64,000 nt of DNA from Gammaproteobacteria bacterium (GCA_040183005.1 JAMPIW010000007.1:919314-983313); one strand, 5' to 3'; shown: positions 9,050-19,052, counted from the stretch's first letter. Translations and numbers: made by a program. Notes: a model not told the origin generated them from the letters alone.

Positions 9050-10347
9050 GGATAGTCTCTTACGGTGAGCTTTAGAAAATGCGTAGCGCAGGAAATGCAG
9101 GGGTCGTAGTTTCTGATCACCGTCTCGGCGCGCCGGCGCAAGTCTTCATCGCTGTTGGCAAGCCCGAAGGCATCCAGTGACCGGCGCAGGTCCTCTTCGA
9201 TGCGCGCCTGGTTCTGGCTGGTGGGCGGCACGATGCGCGCGATCATAATCCGTCCCGTGTCGTCCGTTTCATAGCGGTGCCAAAGAATGCCGCGCGGCGC
9301 CTCTGTGCAACCGTAGCCAACACCCGCGTGCGGCACGACGGGAACACAAGGTGCAGATGGATATTCATAGCCTTCCAGTAATCGCACTGCCTCGCTCAGG
9401 GCATAGTAAACCTCGATGGCGCGTGCCACGATGCTGTGGAACATGTTGCGACTGGGGAAGGCAATGCCCGTTGCCTGCAAGGCGCGAGTCACCTGCTCCG
9501 GCAGCCTGTCCAGATTGAGGTTGAGGCGCGCCAGAGGCCCCACCAGATAAGGTTGATCATGCAACAAGCTGTGCAACGCGGTGGAGTGCGGCACCTGGAA
9601 TTCGCGGAAGTGATGCTCGTATTCGGCGACGAGAATATCCAACCCGGCGCTTGAGACGATGCGGCCCTCGTTCATGGGGTACTCATCGGGGTGACGCAGA
9701 GCGACGCTGGTAAAGGATTGATCGTCCTGAGGCAGGTTTAGCGAGCCCGTCCAGGCGACCAGCGCCTCTGCATCGGGCAGTGCAGCACGCAGTTTATCCA
9801 ATAACGCACTCACGTCTTGCTGATCCGGCGCACGGTAAAATCCGCCGACGCGCACGCCCACTGGATGCACCGAACGCCCGCCAAACAGCCGGATAATGGC
9901 GTTACCCAACCCTTGCAGGCGCAGGCCGCGGCGCACCTCATCAGGATAATCGCGCGCCATGGCGATGGCGTTGTCATAGCCCAGAAAATCCGGTGCAGCC
10001 AACAGGTGAATATGCAGGCTGTGGCTTTCCATCCACTCGCCGCAATACAACACCCGGCGCATGGCGCGTACCCAAGGACTGGGCTGCGCACCGAAAATGC
10101 TCTCCAGGGCATGCACCGCGCTCATCTGGTAGGCCACCGGGCAGATGCCGCAAATGCGCGCCACCATGTCCGGCACCTCATTGTAATCGCGCCCTTCCAG
10201 AAACTTCTCGAACAGGCGCGGCGGCTCGTAGATGCGCAGCTTCAGGTCGGCGATGTGACCGTCGCGGATGGCGATGTCGAGCGCACCCTCCCCTTCTACA
10301 CGCGCCAGCACCGGCACATGGATGTTGATTTCACGGTTTTCCGCCAT
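9046..10347 (-). CDS. Group 3b-like [NiFe] hydrogenase, large (alpha) subunit
   Basis: 433 residues from MAENREIN, chosen because a GGGAGAGG ribosome site precedes it and homologues start near this VARVEGEG region. The frame is open upstream only through overlap with the small-subunit gene. The two nickel-binding motifs are present: RICGICPVAYQMSAVHALE near the N-terminus and DPCISCATHF at the C-terminus. Ten residues follow the last His, the expected tail removed by the endopeptidase encoded next. With the NAD(P)/FAD gamma and Fe-S beta subunits in the same operon this is the bidirectional cytoplasmic type (sulfhydrogenase family). Group assignment rests on subunit composition and has not been tested by a tree. 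Confidence 0.93.
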   Translation of the reverse strand: MAENREINIHVPVLARVEGEGALDIAIRDGHIADLKLRIYEPPRLFEKFLEGRDYNEVPDMVARICGICPVAYQMSAVHALESIFGAQPSPWVRAMRRVLYCGEWMESHSLHIHLLAAPDFLGYDNAIAMARDYPDEVRRGLRLQGLGNAIIRLFGGRSVHPVGVRVGGFYRAPDQQDVSALLDKLRAALPDAEALVAWTGSLNLPQDDQSFTSVALRHPDEYPMNEGRIVSSAGLDILVAEYEHHFREFQVPHSTALHSLLHDQPYLVGPLARLNLNLDRLPEQVTRALQATGIAFPSRNMFHSIVARAIEVYYALSEAVRLLEGYEYPSAPCVPVVPHAGVGYGCTEAPRGILWHRYETDDTGRIMIARIVPPTSQNQARIEEDLRRSLDAFGLANSDEDLRRRAETVIRNYDPCISCATHFLKLTVRDYP

Positions 10348-11125
10348 GCGCCTCTCCCTTGGCGCGCAACCCTGCTTCATTGAAGGCGGGTGCGGCATTA
10401 TTGATAAACAGGAAGCGCCTGGCGATATCGTCCGGCGCCAATCCCAGCCCCTCCAGACGCCGCGCAAGGCCCGCCGTGTTGGGGTTCTCGGCAGGGCCGT
10501 AGCAGGCATAGCAATCCCGCCCAAAGGCCGGACACAGCGCGCCGCAACCGGTACGCGTCACCGGCCCCATGCAGGGTATGCCCTTGGCGACCATCACGCA
10601 CACTGTTTGATTGCGTTTGCATTCCATGCACACCTTGTCCTGCTCCTCTGCCGGCACCACACCCAAGAGCAATGCCCGCAACGCGCCCAGCACCTGTCGG
10701 CTGCTGACTGGACAGCCCCACAGTTCCAGATCGACCTTGACGTGGCTGGCGATGGGCGTCACCGTGGCCAGGCTGTGGATGTATTCAGGCTGGGCGTATA
10801 CCGCTGCAATCCATTTTCCACCGTCTGCCAGATTACGTAAGGCCTGCACGCCGCCAGCGGTGGCGCAGGCCCCCATGGTCACCAGAAACCGGCTATTCGC
10901 ACGCACCTGTTGGATACGCTCTACCTCGTCAGGCGTGGAGATACTGCCTTCCACGAAGGCAATATCCACTTTGGCCTGCGCATCCACCGGCCCTGCTTCG
11001 GCAAAATGCACGAAATCGACCAGCTCCGCCGCACGCAGCAGATCCTCGCCAAGATTCAAAAACGCGAGCTGGCAGCCATCGCAGGAGCTGAATTTATGAA
11101 CCGCAACCTTGGGTTTCCCGCTCAT
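10331..11125 (-). CDS. [NiFe] hydrogenase, small (delta) subunit
   Basis: 264 residues. It begins KVAVHKFSSCDGCQLAF, the proximal-cluster CxxC motif of hydrogenase small subunits, followed by EGSISTPDE and GACATAGGVQALRN. Further Cys groups in the C-terminal half (CMECKRNQTVC, CGALCPAFGRDCYACYGP) fit additional [4Fe-4S] clusters that pass electrons between the active site and the beta/gamma subunits. There is no Tat signal, which agrees with a cytosolic enzyme. It starts one base after the gamma gene and overlaps the large-subunit gene by 17 nt. Confidence 0.92.
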   Translation of the reverse strand: MSGKPKVAVHKFSSCDGCQLAFLNLGEDLLRAAELVDFVHFAEAGPVDAQAKVDIAFVEGSISTPDEVERIQQVRANSRFLVTMGACATAGGVQALRNLADGGKWIAAVYAQPEYIHSLATVTPIASHVKVDLELWGCPVSSRQVLGALRALLLGVVPAEEQDKVCMECKRNQTVCVMVAKGIPCMGPVTRTGCGALCPAFGRDCYACYGPAENPNTAGLARRLEGLGLAPDDIARRFLFINNAAPAFNEAGLRAKGEAHGGKP

Positions 11126-11126
11126 A

Positions 11127-11957
11127 TCAAAAGCCTCTTACACCCAGCAGTTCTTTAATCTGGGAATAGGAAAACACCGGCCCCTGCCGACAGATAAAGC
11201 TCGCACCAAACTGGCAATGCCCGCATTGACCGATGGCGCATTGCATGTTGCGCTCCATGCTCAGATAGATGCTGTCCTCAGCAAGGCCGCGCTCCGTCAG
11301 GTTACGCACCGCCGCGCGCATCATGCCTTCCGGCCCGCACATCATCGCCACGGTGCGTTCCGGCGTAATCTCCACTTGATCGAATACTTCCGTCACCAAA
11401 CCGACATGCCACGGCCAAAGTGGACCGCCATGATCGGCGGCGAGCAGTACTTGAGTATCGGGCAGTGTATTCCAATAGGCGTAACGTTCACGCCAGATAA
11501 GCTCCTCGGCATGCTTCACTCCTTGAATCACAGTGAGGCTGCCAAACCGCTCACGGCGCATGATGATGTAATTGATCACACCCACCACCGGCGCACAGCC
11601 CAAACCACCCGTGACGACCACAATGTCCTTACCCTCCGCCTCCGCCAACGGCCAACCGCGCCCATACGGCCCGCGCAGACCCAGCCGCTCACCCACGCCG
11701 AGACGGGAAAGCCCCTCCGTCACCCGCCCCACAGCGCGGATGGTATGCCCGAGCAGGCTTGTATCCTGCGGATCGGACGCAATAGAAATCGGCACTTCGC
11801 CTACCCCATACAGATAGACCATATTGAATTGGCCCGGCGCAAAGCGATACGCCTGGCGTGCCTCTGCGTCAACAACACGCAGGCGCAAAGTAAAAATCGT
11901 GGGCGACTCCTGGATACGTTCGACGACCTCCGCCTCCCAGGGCACATGAGGATTCAT
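11127..11957 (-). CDS. Hydrogenase gamma subunit, FAD/NAD(P)-binding reductase
   Basis: 276 residues. The ferredoxin-NADP reductase layout is visible: a flavin-binding barrel with YRFAPGQFNMVYLYG, an NAD(P)-binding domain (VVVTGGLGCAPV, AMMCGPEGMM), and a C-terminal [2Fe-2S] motif with four cysteines (CAIGQCGHCQFG, then FIC). This family (HydG/SudA/PyrK-like) exchanges electrons between NAD(P)H and the Fe-S chain of group 3b hydrogenases. It sits between beta and delta in the operon. An AT-rich palindromic insert of about 140 nt separates it from the beta gene, and an AGAGG ribosome site lies between that insert and the start. Confidence 0.92.
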   Translation of the reverse strand: MNPHVPWEAEVVERIQESPTIFTLRLRVVDAEARQAYRFAPGQFNMVYLYGVGEVPISIASDPQDTSLLGHTIRAVGRVTEGLSRLGVGERLGLRGPYGRGWPLAEAEGKDIVVVTGGLGCAPVVGVINYIIMRRERFGSLTVIQGVKHAEELIWRERYAYWNTLPDTQVLLAADHGGPLWPWHVGLVTEVFDQVEITPERTVAMMCGPEGMMRAAVRNLTERGLAEDSIYLSMERNMQCAIGQCGHCQFGASFICRQGPVFSYSQIKELLGVRGF

Positions 11958-11974
11958 CTTAAAACCTCTTTTTG

Positions 11975-12080
11975 TCCACGAAATTCACGAAATAAAAAAA
12001 TATGGATTTCTTCAGAAATACACCGGAAAAATAACGATATGTATTTGAATATTTTCGTGTTTTTTCGTAACTTTCGTGGA
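11975..12080. repeat. AT-rich inverted repeat between hydrogenase beta and gamma genes
   Basis: The outer arms TCCACGAAATTCACGAAA (11975-11992) and the complementary TTTCGT..CTTTCGTGGA (to 12080) pair with a few mismatches over about 20 bp, around a very AT-rich core. Every other junction in this operon overlaps or has a 1-nt gap, so this 140-nt spacer looks like an inserted mobile palindrome, or a processing or attenuation element. No target duplication is evident. Confidence 0.6.
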
Positions 12081-12098
12081 TAACTGAATTTTTTAGGT

Positions 12099-13223
12099 TC
12101 ATAGTGGCGGCTCTCCGCAAATGGCCGTCGCTTCTTCAGTAATGTCGATGCCCGTCGGACACCAGGTAACGCAACGCCCACACCCCACACAGCCGCTGCG
12201 TCCGTATTGTTCATGCCAACTGCCGAGTTTGTGGGTCAGCCACTGGCGATAGCGCGTTCGGGTATCGCTGCGCACCACGACACCATGAATATAACTGTGC
12301 CCACGGGTAAAACAGGAATCCCACTCGCGCGAATGTTCTGCATTGTTGCCATCAAGACTGGGTTGCTCAGATTCACTGGAACAAAAACAGGTGGGGCACA
12401 CCGATGTGCAATTTCCGCATGACAGGCAGCGCTCCGCCACTTCTTCCCAGCGCGGGTGCTCAAGATTTGCAAACAGGGCATCGCGTAAATTGCGCCCCGG
12501 CAAGCGGCGGGACTGCGAACGGGCAGCATGGGCAATCTCATCCTCCGCCTGCGCAATCTGTTCCGCTGCCGCCGCCGAACACCCAAGCGCATCGAGCAAC
12601 GCCTTACCGCGCACACTCCCTGCCTCCGCAACAAAACCGCTATCCAGCTCAGAGAGTGCAATATCAAAACCGTGCGTGGCGCGTGGCCCGTCGCCTGTCG
12701 AAACGCAAAAGCACGTCGCCGCCGGATGGCTACAATGAACTGCAACGATAAAAATATTTTCCCGCCGTTTGGCATAAGCAGGATCGGGATAAGCACCACC
12801 CAGAAAATGTTTATCCTGCAAGGCAAGCGCAGCCAAATCGCAGGCACGCACGCCGATCACTGCAATCGGTTTGACATCCAGCTGCACTTCACGAAAAGCG
12901 AGGCGACCTTCGGTATCACGCACCACACGCCATAACACCTCGCGCGGCGCAAACAGAAAGGGCTTGAGCGCCTGCGGCCCGTTGGCCCAGGCGAACTGAC
13001 GCGGGCTAGATACCTGCTCAATATGATATTCACCCGGCGCCTGTCGGTCATGCACCCCCTGCGGTAACGCAGCCGTCTCAGTCAAGGTTTCGTAGATGAT
13101 CGCGCCTTCCTTGAGCCGTGGGCCGACACAGCGGAAACCACTGCCGGTCAACGCATCAAGCACACGCTGCAGCGCATCACGCGGTAGAAATACCCGGCTT
13201 ACATCCGGCGCGCCCTCCAGCAT
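12099..13223 (-). CDS. Hydrogenase beta subunit, 4Fe-4S dicluster electron-transfer protein
   Basis: 374 residues from ATG at 13223, which has GAGGAGG seven bases upstream; a GTG at 13229 is too close to it. The C-terminal third holds two ferredoxin-type clusters, [14 protein letters not shown] and [14 protein letters not shown]. The N-terminal two thirds match the HydB/SudB/AsrA family, including [17 protein letters not shown]. In group 3b enzymes this subunit carries electrons between the gamma flavoprotein and the hydrogenase dimer. It is the first gene of the hydrogenase operon and is divergent from hypA across a 76-bp gap. Confidence 0.92.
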   Translation of the reverse strand: MLEGAPDVSRVFLPRDALQRVLDALTGSGFRCVGPRLKEGAIIYETLTETAALPQGVHDRQAPGEYHIEQVSSPRQFAWANGPQALKPFLFAPREVLWRVVRDTEGRLAFREVQLDVKPIAVIGVRACDLAALALQDKHFLGGAYPDPAYAKRRENIFIVAVHCSHPAATCFCVSTGDGPRATHGFDIALSELDSGFVAEAGSVRGKALLDALGCSAAAAEQIAQAEDEIAHAARSQSRRLPGRNLRDALFANLEHPRWEEVAERCLSCGNCTSVCPTCFCSSESEQPSLDGNNAEHSREWDSCFTRGHSYIHGVVVRSDTRTRYRQWLTHKLGSWHEQYGRSGCVGCGRCVTWCPTGIDITEEATAICGEPPL

Positions 13224-13299
13224 CGTCACACCTCCTCAATCGCCCTGCATTTACATAGGCTATCATACAATCATCTTGACACCACCAAGGAGTCCGCCC
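13224..13299. promoter_or_regulatory. Divergent hyd/hyp promoter region
   Basis: This 76-bp AT-enriched gap must serve both the hydrogenase operon (minus) and hypAFCDE (plus). Ribosome sites are clear: GAGGAGG for the beta subunit and AAGGAG (13287-13292) for hypA. I could not place convincing -35/-10 or -24/-12 boxes, nor a symmetric operator. The short shared region suggests the structural and maturation genes are co-regulated. Confidence 0.5.
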
Positions 13300-13638
13300 A
13301 TGCACGAATCTTCCATTTGTCGCAGTCTGCTACAACACGTCGAAACCCTGGCGCATGAACAAAATGCAGCATCCATCAAGCGCATCACCGTCAGACTCGG
13401 GCCACTATCCGGCATCACACCCTGGCAACTCGAAGGAGCCTATAACCATACACGTCCGGGCACCGCAGCAGAACACGCCGAACTCATCATCGAACATGCC
13501 CCCATCCGCGTAAAATGCCGCCAATGCGATGCGGAAAGCGAAGTGACTCTGGACAACCTAAACTGCGCTCACTGCGGTAACCACCAAACAACACTACTCT
13601 CTGGTGACGAATTCATATTGGTAGGTATCACAGTGTGA
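13300..13638 (+). CDS. hypA: Hydrogenase nickel-incorporation protein HypA
   Basis: 112 residues. The start MHESSIC is canonical: His2 is the nickel ligand of HypA. AAGGAG sits seven bases upstream. The C-terminal half has the zinc site, CRQCDAES and CAHCG, separated by about a dozen residues. HypA delivers nickel with HypB to the hydrogenase large subunit. No hypB is seen in this cluster, so HypB must be encoded elsewhere or be replaced. The last codons overlap the GTG start of hypF. Confidence 0.95.
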   Translation: MHESSICRSLLQHVETLAHEQNAASIKRITVRLGPLSGITPWQLEGAYNHTRPGTAAEHAELIIEHAPIRVKCRQCDAESEVTLDNLNCAHCGNHQTTLLSGDEFILVGITV

Positions 13639-15920
13639 CAATAGAGATACAACGCCTGCGCATACAGCTGTACGGCGTGGTGCAGGGCGTGGGGTTTCGA
13701 CCGTTTGTCTATCGTCTGGCGGTGGCATTGGGGCTTGCCGGCTGGGCTGCCAACACTGCGCGGGGTTTGACTGTCGAGGTGGAAGGCTCTGCGAGCGCGA
13801 TTGACCGCTTTATCGAACGACTGGCGCGGGAAAAACCGCCGCACGCGATTATTCAACGACAGGAAACAATGTTCATCGAACCTGCCGGTGACACGGGCTT
13901 TACGCTGCGTGAGAGCCTTGCCGAATGGAGTGTGGATCATCACGCGTTGATCTTGCCGGATCTGGCGACCTGCCCGGATTGCATCGAGGAAATTTTTGAT
14001 GCTGACAACCGCCGTTACCGTTATCCTTTCACCAATTGTACCCAATGTGGCCCGCGCTACAGTATCATCAATGCGTTGCCTTATGATCGCGCCCATACCA
14101 CCCTGCGGCATTTCGCTCTGTGTCCGGCCTGCGCGGCGGAATACAACGACCCGCATGACCGGCGCTTTCATGCCCAGCCCATCGCATGCCCAGACTGCGG
14201 CCCCCAGCTTGCATTGTGGGATATCGCAGGAGCACCTCTGGCATCAAACAAAAAAGCCTTACTCAATGCCGCCGAAGCGATTCGCGGGGGAGCAACCATT
14301 GCGGTGAAGGGTTTGGGTGGCTTTCACCTCATGGTCGATGCGCGCAACGAGCCGGCTGTACGCCGCCTGCGTGATTGCAAGCGGCGCAGGAGTAAACCGT
14401 TTGCCGTGATGTTCTCTACGTTGGACGGGATCAAGACTCACTGCGAGGTGTCGGACATTGAAGAACATCTGCTGCTATCGGCTGCAAGCCCTATTGTGCT
14501 GTTGAAGCGTCAGCACGGCGGGGACATTGCGTCTTCCGTTTCTCCAGGGAATCCTTATCTTGGTGTCATGTTTCCTTATACACCATTACACCATCTGCTG
14601 CTTAGGGCGCTTGGCTTTCCCGTGGTGGCGACCAGCGGCAACCTTTCCGGCGAACCGATCTGCACCGATGAATTCGACGCACTTGATCGACTGCGCGACA
14701 TCGCCGACTTTTTTCTAGTGCATGATCGCCCTATCGCCCGGCCTGTAGACGATTCCGTAGTACGCGTGATGATGGGACGAGAGCTGGTATTGCGCCGCGC
14801 ACGTGGTTATGCACCACTGCCTATTGAAGTAAACACGCATTTGCCTGCGGTGCTCGCCGTGGGCGGCCATTTGAAGAACACGGTGGCGCTCTCCTTAGGC
14901 AATAGCATCGTACTCAGCCAGCCGGTCGGCGACTTGGAAACGACACGGGCTGCGCAGGCGCTGGAACACACCGTGGCCGATCTCAACGGGCTTTATGCCG
15001 CAACACCTTGCGCTGTCGCCTGCGATACCCATCCCGATTATTATTCTTCACAGCTTGCAAACCGGCTGGGACTGCCGCTAATCGCCGTCCAACACCATTA
15101 CGCCCATGTGCTATCCTGCATGGCAGATAACGGACTGGAGGCGCCGGTGCTGGGGGTGACGTGGGACGGCGCGGGCCTGGGAGCAGACGGCACACTGTGG
15201 GGCGGGGAGTTTTTGCGGATCACAGAAGCAGGTTTTGAGCGGGCGGCTCATCTGCGCACATTTATGCTGCCCGGCGCGGAGCAGGCTATCAGGCAGCCGC
15301 GCCGGGCCGCCCTGGGTCTACTTTATGAACTCTTCAGCGACGATCTGTTTACGAGGAAAGGGCTCGCACCGATGGACACCTTTGCACCAGCGGAACTGGG
15401 GGTTCTACGGCGCATGATGGAACGGGGCATCAACACTCCGCGGACCTCCAGCGCCGGGCGCCTGTTCGACGCGGTAAGCACCATGCTTGGGCTATGTCAG
15501 ATCAACGACTTTGAAGGGCAGGCGGCCATGGCGTTGGAGTTCGCGGCAGAGGCGCATGGCGCGGCAGACGAGGCGTATCCCTTCCGACTCGAACAGCAGA
15601 GATCCCCGGTCGTCGTGGATTGGGGGCCAATGATTCATGGCATCCTTGATGACCTGAAAAATGGCCTGTCAACAGGACGAATCGCCGCGAAATTTCACAA
15701 CACCCTGGCCGACATCATCGCCACGGTTGCCACAACCCTCGGAGAGACACGCGTGGTATTAACCGGGGGCTGCTTTCAAAATAGCTATTTAACGTGCCGC
15801 ACGGTAGAGCGGTTGCGCGACGTCGGCTGCACACCCTACTGGCACACACATGTTCCGCCTAATGACGGCGGGCTGGCGCTGGGGCAGATCATCGCTGCAG
15901 CGCGTGTGCTAAAGGAGTGA
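13635..15920 (+). CDS. hypF: Carbamoyltransferase HypF
   Basis: 761 residues from GTG at 13635, which overlaps the hypA stop (GTGA). Domains in order: acylphosphatase (VVQGVGFRPFVYRLA), two zinc-finger-like motifs (CPDCIEE..CTQCGPRYS and CPACAAEY..CPDCGP), a YrdC-like nucleotide-binding domain (VKGLGGFHLMVDA), and a Kae1-like domain with VTWDGAGLG and VVLTGGCFQNSYL. This is the usual full length. HypF makes carbamoyl-adenylate and passes the carbamoyl group to the C-terminal Cys of HypE for cyanide-ligand synthesis. Confidence 0.96.
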   Translation: MTIEIQRLRIQLYGVVQGVGFRPFVYRLAVALGLAGWAANTARGLTVEVEGSASAIDRFIERLAREKPPHAIIQRQETMFIEPAGDTGFTLRESLAEWSVDHHALILPDLATCPDCIEEIFDADNRRYRYPFTNCTQCGPRYSIINALPYDRAHTTLRHFALCPACAAEYNDPHDRRFHAQPIACPDCGPQLALWDIAGAPLASNKKALLNAAEAIRGGATIAVKGLGGFHLMVDARNEPAVRRLRDCKRRRSKPFAVMFSTLDGIKTHCEVSDIEEHLLLSAASPIVLLKRQHGGDIASSVSPGNPYLGVMFPYTPLHHLLLRALGFPVVATSGNLSGEPICTDEFDALDRLRDIADFFLVHDRPIARPVDDSVVRVMMGRELVLRRARGYAPLPIEVNTHLPAVLAVGGHLKNTVALSLGNSIVLSQPVGDLETTRAAQALEHTVADLNGLYAATPCAVACDTHPDYYSSQLANRLGLPLIAVQHHYAHVLSCMADNGLEAPVLGVTWDGAGLGADGTLWGGEFLRITEAGFERAAHLRTFMLPGAEQAIRQPRRAALGLLYELFSDDLFTRKGLAPMDTFAPAELGVLRRMMERGINTPRTSSAGRLFDAVSTMLGLCQINDFEGQAAMALEFAAEAHGAADEAYPFRLEQQRSPVVVDWGPMIHGILDDLKNGLSTGRIAAKFHNTLADIIATVATTLGETRVVLTGGCFQNSYLTCRTVERLRDVGCTPYWHTHVPPNDGGLALGQIIAAARVLKE

Positions 15921-15923
15921 ACC

Positions 15924-16154
15924 ATGTGCCTGGCTATCCCCGGCAAGATTCTCAGCATAACCGATGAAGACGATGATCTGCTGCGCACTGCGCGGGTAAG
16001 TTTCGGGGGCATTGTTAAAGAGATTAGCCTCGCAGGCGTGCCCGAGGCGAAACTCGGTGACTATGTCATCGTACATGCCGGTTTCGCCCTGGCTCAGCTC
16101 GATGAGCAAGAGGCGCAGCAGGTGTTCACCACGTTACGGCAAATGGAGCAGTAG
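15924..16154 (+). CDS. hypC: Hydrogenase assembly chaperone HypC
   Basis: 76 residues beginning MCLAIPGKI; the Cys2 needed for binding the Fe(CN)2CO group is present. HypC works with HypD as scaffold for iron-site assembly and then docks with the large-subunit precursor. The end is odd: after the TAG stop the same frame stays open for 13 more codons, which repeat the preceding 11 residues imperfectly ([15 protein letters not shown]), and would end in a TGA overlapping the hypD start. A CAG-to-TAG change inside a tandem duplication would explain this. The present product still has a normal family length. Confidence 0.94.
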   Translation: MCLAIPGKILSITDEDDDLLRTARVSFGGIVKEISLAGVPEAKLGDYVIVHAGFALAQLDEQEAQQVFTTLRQMEQ

Positions 16155-16192
16155 GTGTTCTCCATGCTGCGGAAAATGGAAGAGCAGTCCCG

Positions 16193-17317
16193 ATGAAATT
16201 CGTTGACGAATACCGTGACAAGGATGCCGCCGCGCGCATGGCGGCCGTCATCGCGCAGGTGACAACACGGCCCTGGACGATCATGGAGATATGTGGCGGA
16301 CAGACTCATGCCATCGTCAAATACGGCGTGGATCAACTGTTGCCCGACGCGATTACCCTGGTACACGGCCCAGGCTGCCCGGTGTGTGTGACGCCCGTGG
16401 AACTGATTGACAAAGCCCTTGAAATTGCCGCTCTGCCCGAAGTAATTTTCTGTTCGTTCGGTGACATGCTGCGCGTGCCCGGCTCACATCGCGACCTGCT
16501 CACCGTCAAGGCCAATGGCGGGGATGTACGCATCGTCTATGCCCCCCTGGACGCCGTCAAACTTGCACAACGTCATCCCGAGAAACAGGTAGTATTTTTC
16601 GCAGTCGGTTTCGAGACCACCGCACCCGCCACGGCGCTGGCAGTGCTTCAGGCAAGCCGGCTGAACATCACCAATTTTTCCATGCTGGTTGCGCATGTGT
16701 GCGTGCCGCCAGCGATCGTAACGATACTGTCCGCACAGCACAATCAAGTACAGGGTTTCCTCGCCGCCGGGCATGTATGCACCGTCATGGGCTACACGGA
16801 GTATGAACCACTGGCGCAGCGTTATCGCACACCCATCATCGTCACCGGCTTCGAGCCGCTTGATATTCTGCATGGGATATACCTGTGCGTGAAACAACTC
16901 GAAGAAGGCCGCGCCAGCGTGGAAAACCAATACGCCCGTGCCGTGCGCAGAGAAGGAAGCGGCGAGGCACAACAACTCATCACCGAGGTGTTTGAAGTGA
17001 CGCCCCGCCAATGGCGCGGACTGGGTGCAATTGCAGACAGCGGTCTGGGATTACGCGAGCGCTATGCGGGATTCGACGCGCTACGGCGTTTTGGCGCAGC
17101 CGCCTCTGGCGCAACGACACCCACTGAATGCATCAGCGGACTGGTGTTACAAGGGATCAAGAAACCCCAAGAGTGCCCCGCCTTCGGCAAACGCTGCACA
17201 CCCGAACAACCATTGGGCGCACCAATGGTTTCGTCAGAAGGCGCCTGCGCGGCCTATTATCGTTACCGGCGCCAGCCGCCGCATTCACGCCCCACTTTGC
17301 AAGAAACGAATCCATGA
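16193..17317 (+). CDS. hypD: Hydrogenase iron-site assembly protein HypD
   Basis: 374 residues. Diagnostic motifs are [11 protein letters not shown] with the first active-site Cys, [12 protein letters not shown] with the thiol pair, [13 protein letters not shown], and the C-terminal Fe-S ligands within [23 protein letters not shown] split by Pro and Gly. HypD is the redox scaffold on which Fe(CN)2CO is built with HypC and HypE. Its TGA overlaps the ATG of hypE (ATGA). Confidence 0.95.
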   Translation: MKFVDEYRDKDAAARMAAVIAQVTTRPWTIMEICGGQTHAIVKYGVDQLLPDAITLVHGPGCPVCVTPVELIDKALEIAALPEVIFCSFGDMLRVPGSHRDLLTVKANGGDVRIVYAPLDAVKLAQRHPEKQVVFFAVGFETTAPATALAVLQASRLNITNFSMLVAHVCVPPAIVTILSAQHNQVQGFLAAGHVCTVMGYTEYEPLAQRYRTPIIVTGFEPLDILHGIYLCVKQLEEGRASVENQYARAVRREGSGEAQQLITEVFEVTPRQWRGLGAIADSGLGLRERYAGFDALRRFGAAASGATTPTECISGLVLQGIKKPQECPAFGKRCTPEQPLGAPMVSSEGACAAYYRYRRQPPHSRPTLQETNP

Positions 17318-18408
17318 CAGACGACATCAACACTGTAATCGAACCAGGACTCGTTCGCCCTGTAATCGAACCGGCGCTCGTTTGCCCCGCCCCCATCAAC
17401 CAGCATTCACAAATCCTGCTGGCCCACGGTGGCGGCGGCAGGCTGATGCAACAGCTCCTCGATACCGTGTTCCTGCCCGCGTTCGCCAATCCCTTACTCA
17501 ACGCGCGTCATGACAGCGCGGTGATCGAGTTCGGCACAACGCGGCTAGCCTTCACGACCGACTCTTACGTGGTACAACCGCTGTTCTTCCCCGGCGGCGA
17601 TATCGGCAGCCTGGCGGTTAACGGCACCATCAATGACCTCGCCATGTGCGGCGCGCGGCCATTGTTCTTGAGCGCGGGATTCATCATCGAAGAAGGCCTG
17701 CCCATGGAAACCCTGCAACGGGTGGTAACGTCGATGCGCCACGCCGCCCACGCCGCTGGCGTCACCATCGTCACGGGCGACACGAAAGTGGTGGACAAAG
17801 GCAAAGGCGACGGCCTGTTTATCAACACGGCCGGAATCGGCATCATTGAACACACCCTGCGCATCGCACCGGGCACTGTGCAGTCCGGTGACGCCATTCT
17901 GTTGAGTGGAGACATCGGACGCCACGGTATCGCCATCATGGCCATGCGCGAAGGGTTGAACTTTGAGAGCACCATCGAAAGTGACTGTGCCGCGCTTGCC
18001 GCGCCCGTGCTGGAACTCATTCAAGCCGGGATCGACATCCATTGCCTGCGCGACCTCACACGCGGTGGTCTGGCCGCCGCGCTCATCGAAATCGCCGAAG
18101 CCGCATGCCTACAGATCGACATCGAAGAAAGCCTCATCCCGGTGGTGCAAGAGGTACAAGGCGCCTGCGAACTGCTCGGCCTCGATCCGCTCCACGTTGC
18201 CAATGAAGGGCGTTTCGTCGCCTTTATTCCCGCAGGACAAGTCAACCAGACCCTCGACATTCTCCGCCGCCACCCGTTGGGCCAAGAGGCCTGTCTGATC
18301 GGCCATGCGCAACACGGCACCGCCGGACGAGTAACATTACAAACCCGCATCGGCGTACAGCGTATCGTCGACAGACTCAGCGGCGAACAGCTACCGCGCA
18401 TTTGTTGA
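17314..18408 (+). CDS. hypE: Hydrogenase maturation protein HypE
   Basis: 364 residues from ATG at 17314, chosen because it overlaps the hypD stop; an upstream frame extends further but inside hypD. The PurM/AIR-synthase-like fold is visible: [47 protein letters not shown] and [10 protein letters not shown]. It ends PRIC, the essential C-terminal Cys that becomes thiocarbamate and then thiocyanate. The N-terminus has a small internal repeat (VIEPGLV and VIEPALV). It is the last gene of the hyp operon. Confidence 0.95.
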   Translation: MTDDINTVIEPGLVRPVIEPALVCPAPINQHSQILLAHGGGGRLMQQLLDTVFLPAFANPLLNARHDSAVIEFGTTRLAFTTDSYVVQPLFFPGGDIGSLAVNGTINDLAMCGARPLFLSAGFIIEEGLPMETLQRVVTSMRHAAHAAGVTIVTGDTKVVDKGKGDGLFINTAGIGIIEHTLRIAPGTVQSGDAILLSGDIGRHGIAIMAMREGLNFESTIESDCAALAAPVLELIQAGIDIHCLRDLTRGGLAAALIEIAEAACLQIDIEESLIPVVQEVQGACELLGLDPLHVANEGRFVAFIPAGQVNQTLDILRRHPLGQEACLIGHAQHGTAGRVTLQTRIGVQRIVDRLSGEQLPRIC

Positions 18409-18459
18409 CAAGCCCGCAAGGCGAGTCCCTGCAGTAGGTTCCAATTGGCGCTTTTAGGT

Positions 18460-19052
18460 TTAACGCCTCTGTGCCGCCAATTTGGACGTGAGCACGTTTT
18501 TGGCGAGCAGGGCGGCGAATTGATCTGTCGGCACTGGCGGGCTGTAGTAATAGCCCTGGACGAAATCGCAGCCGTTCTTTTGCAGGAACTCGACTTGCTC
18601 GCTGTTTTCCGCGCCCTCGGCGACGACACGCAATTCCAGGCTATGGGCCAAGGCAATGATCGCTGTGCAGATAGCGGCGTCGTCCTGGTCGCTGATGACG
18701 TCGCGCACGAAGGTGCGGTCTACCTTGAGCGTATGCAAGGGAAATCTCTTCAGGTAGCCCACTGAAGAGTAGCCAGTACCGAAGTCGTCGATGGATAACT
18801 GCACGCCCATGGCATTGATATCGTCCAGGATGAGGCTCGCGGCGGCGGCGTCGCGTGCCAGGATACCTTCAGTCAGCTCCAGCTCGAGATATTCCGCCGG
18901 CACCTCTGTCTCGCGCAAGGCGCTTTCTATGGCGCGCAGCAAGGTACCGGATTGGAACTGACGGCCAGCCACGTTCACGGCTATACGCAGCGGCGGCAGG
19001 CCGGCGGCGCACCAAGCGAGGTGCTGACGACATGCTTGCATGATGACCCACT
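18460..19052 (-). pseudogene. EAL-domain phosphodiesterase, C-terminal remnant cut by an IS66 element
   Basis: The reading frame keeps QWVIMQACRQ, LELTEG, DDFGTGYSS, LKVDRTFV and EGAEN, which are EAL-domain (c-di-GMP phosphodiesterase) motifs. The defining EAL signature and everything N-terminal are missing: the frame crosses directly into the inverted repeat of the IS at 19053. The missing half is not found on the other side of the IS. The fragment cannot bind its catalytic metals and is non-functional. The full ancestor was probably a multidomain GGDEF-EAL or sensor-EAL protein. Confidence 0.88.

Noticed and set aside
17545..18042. Minus-strand frame opposite hypE
   Set aside because: hypE is complete with its C-terminal PRIC, so this is an antisense shadow.
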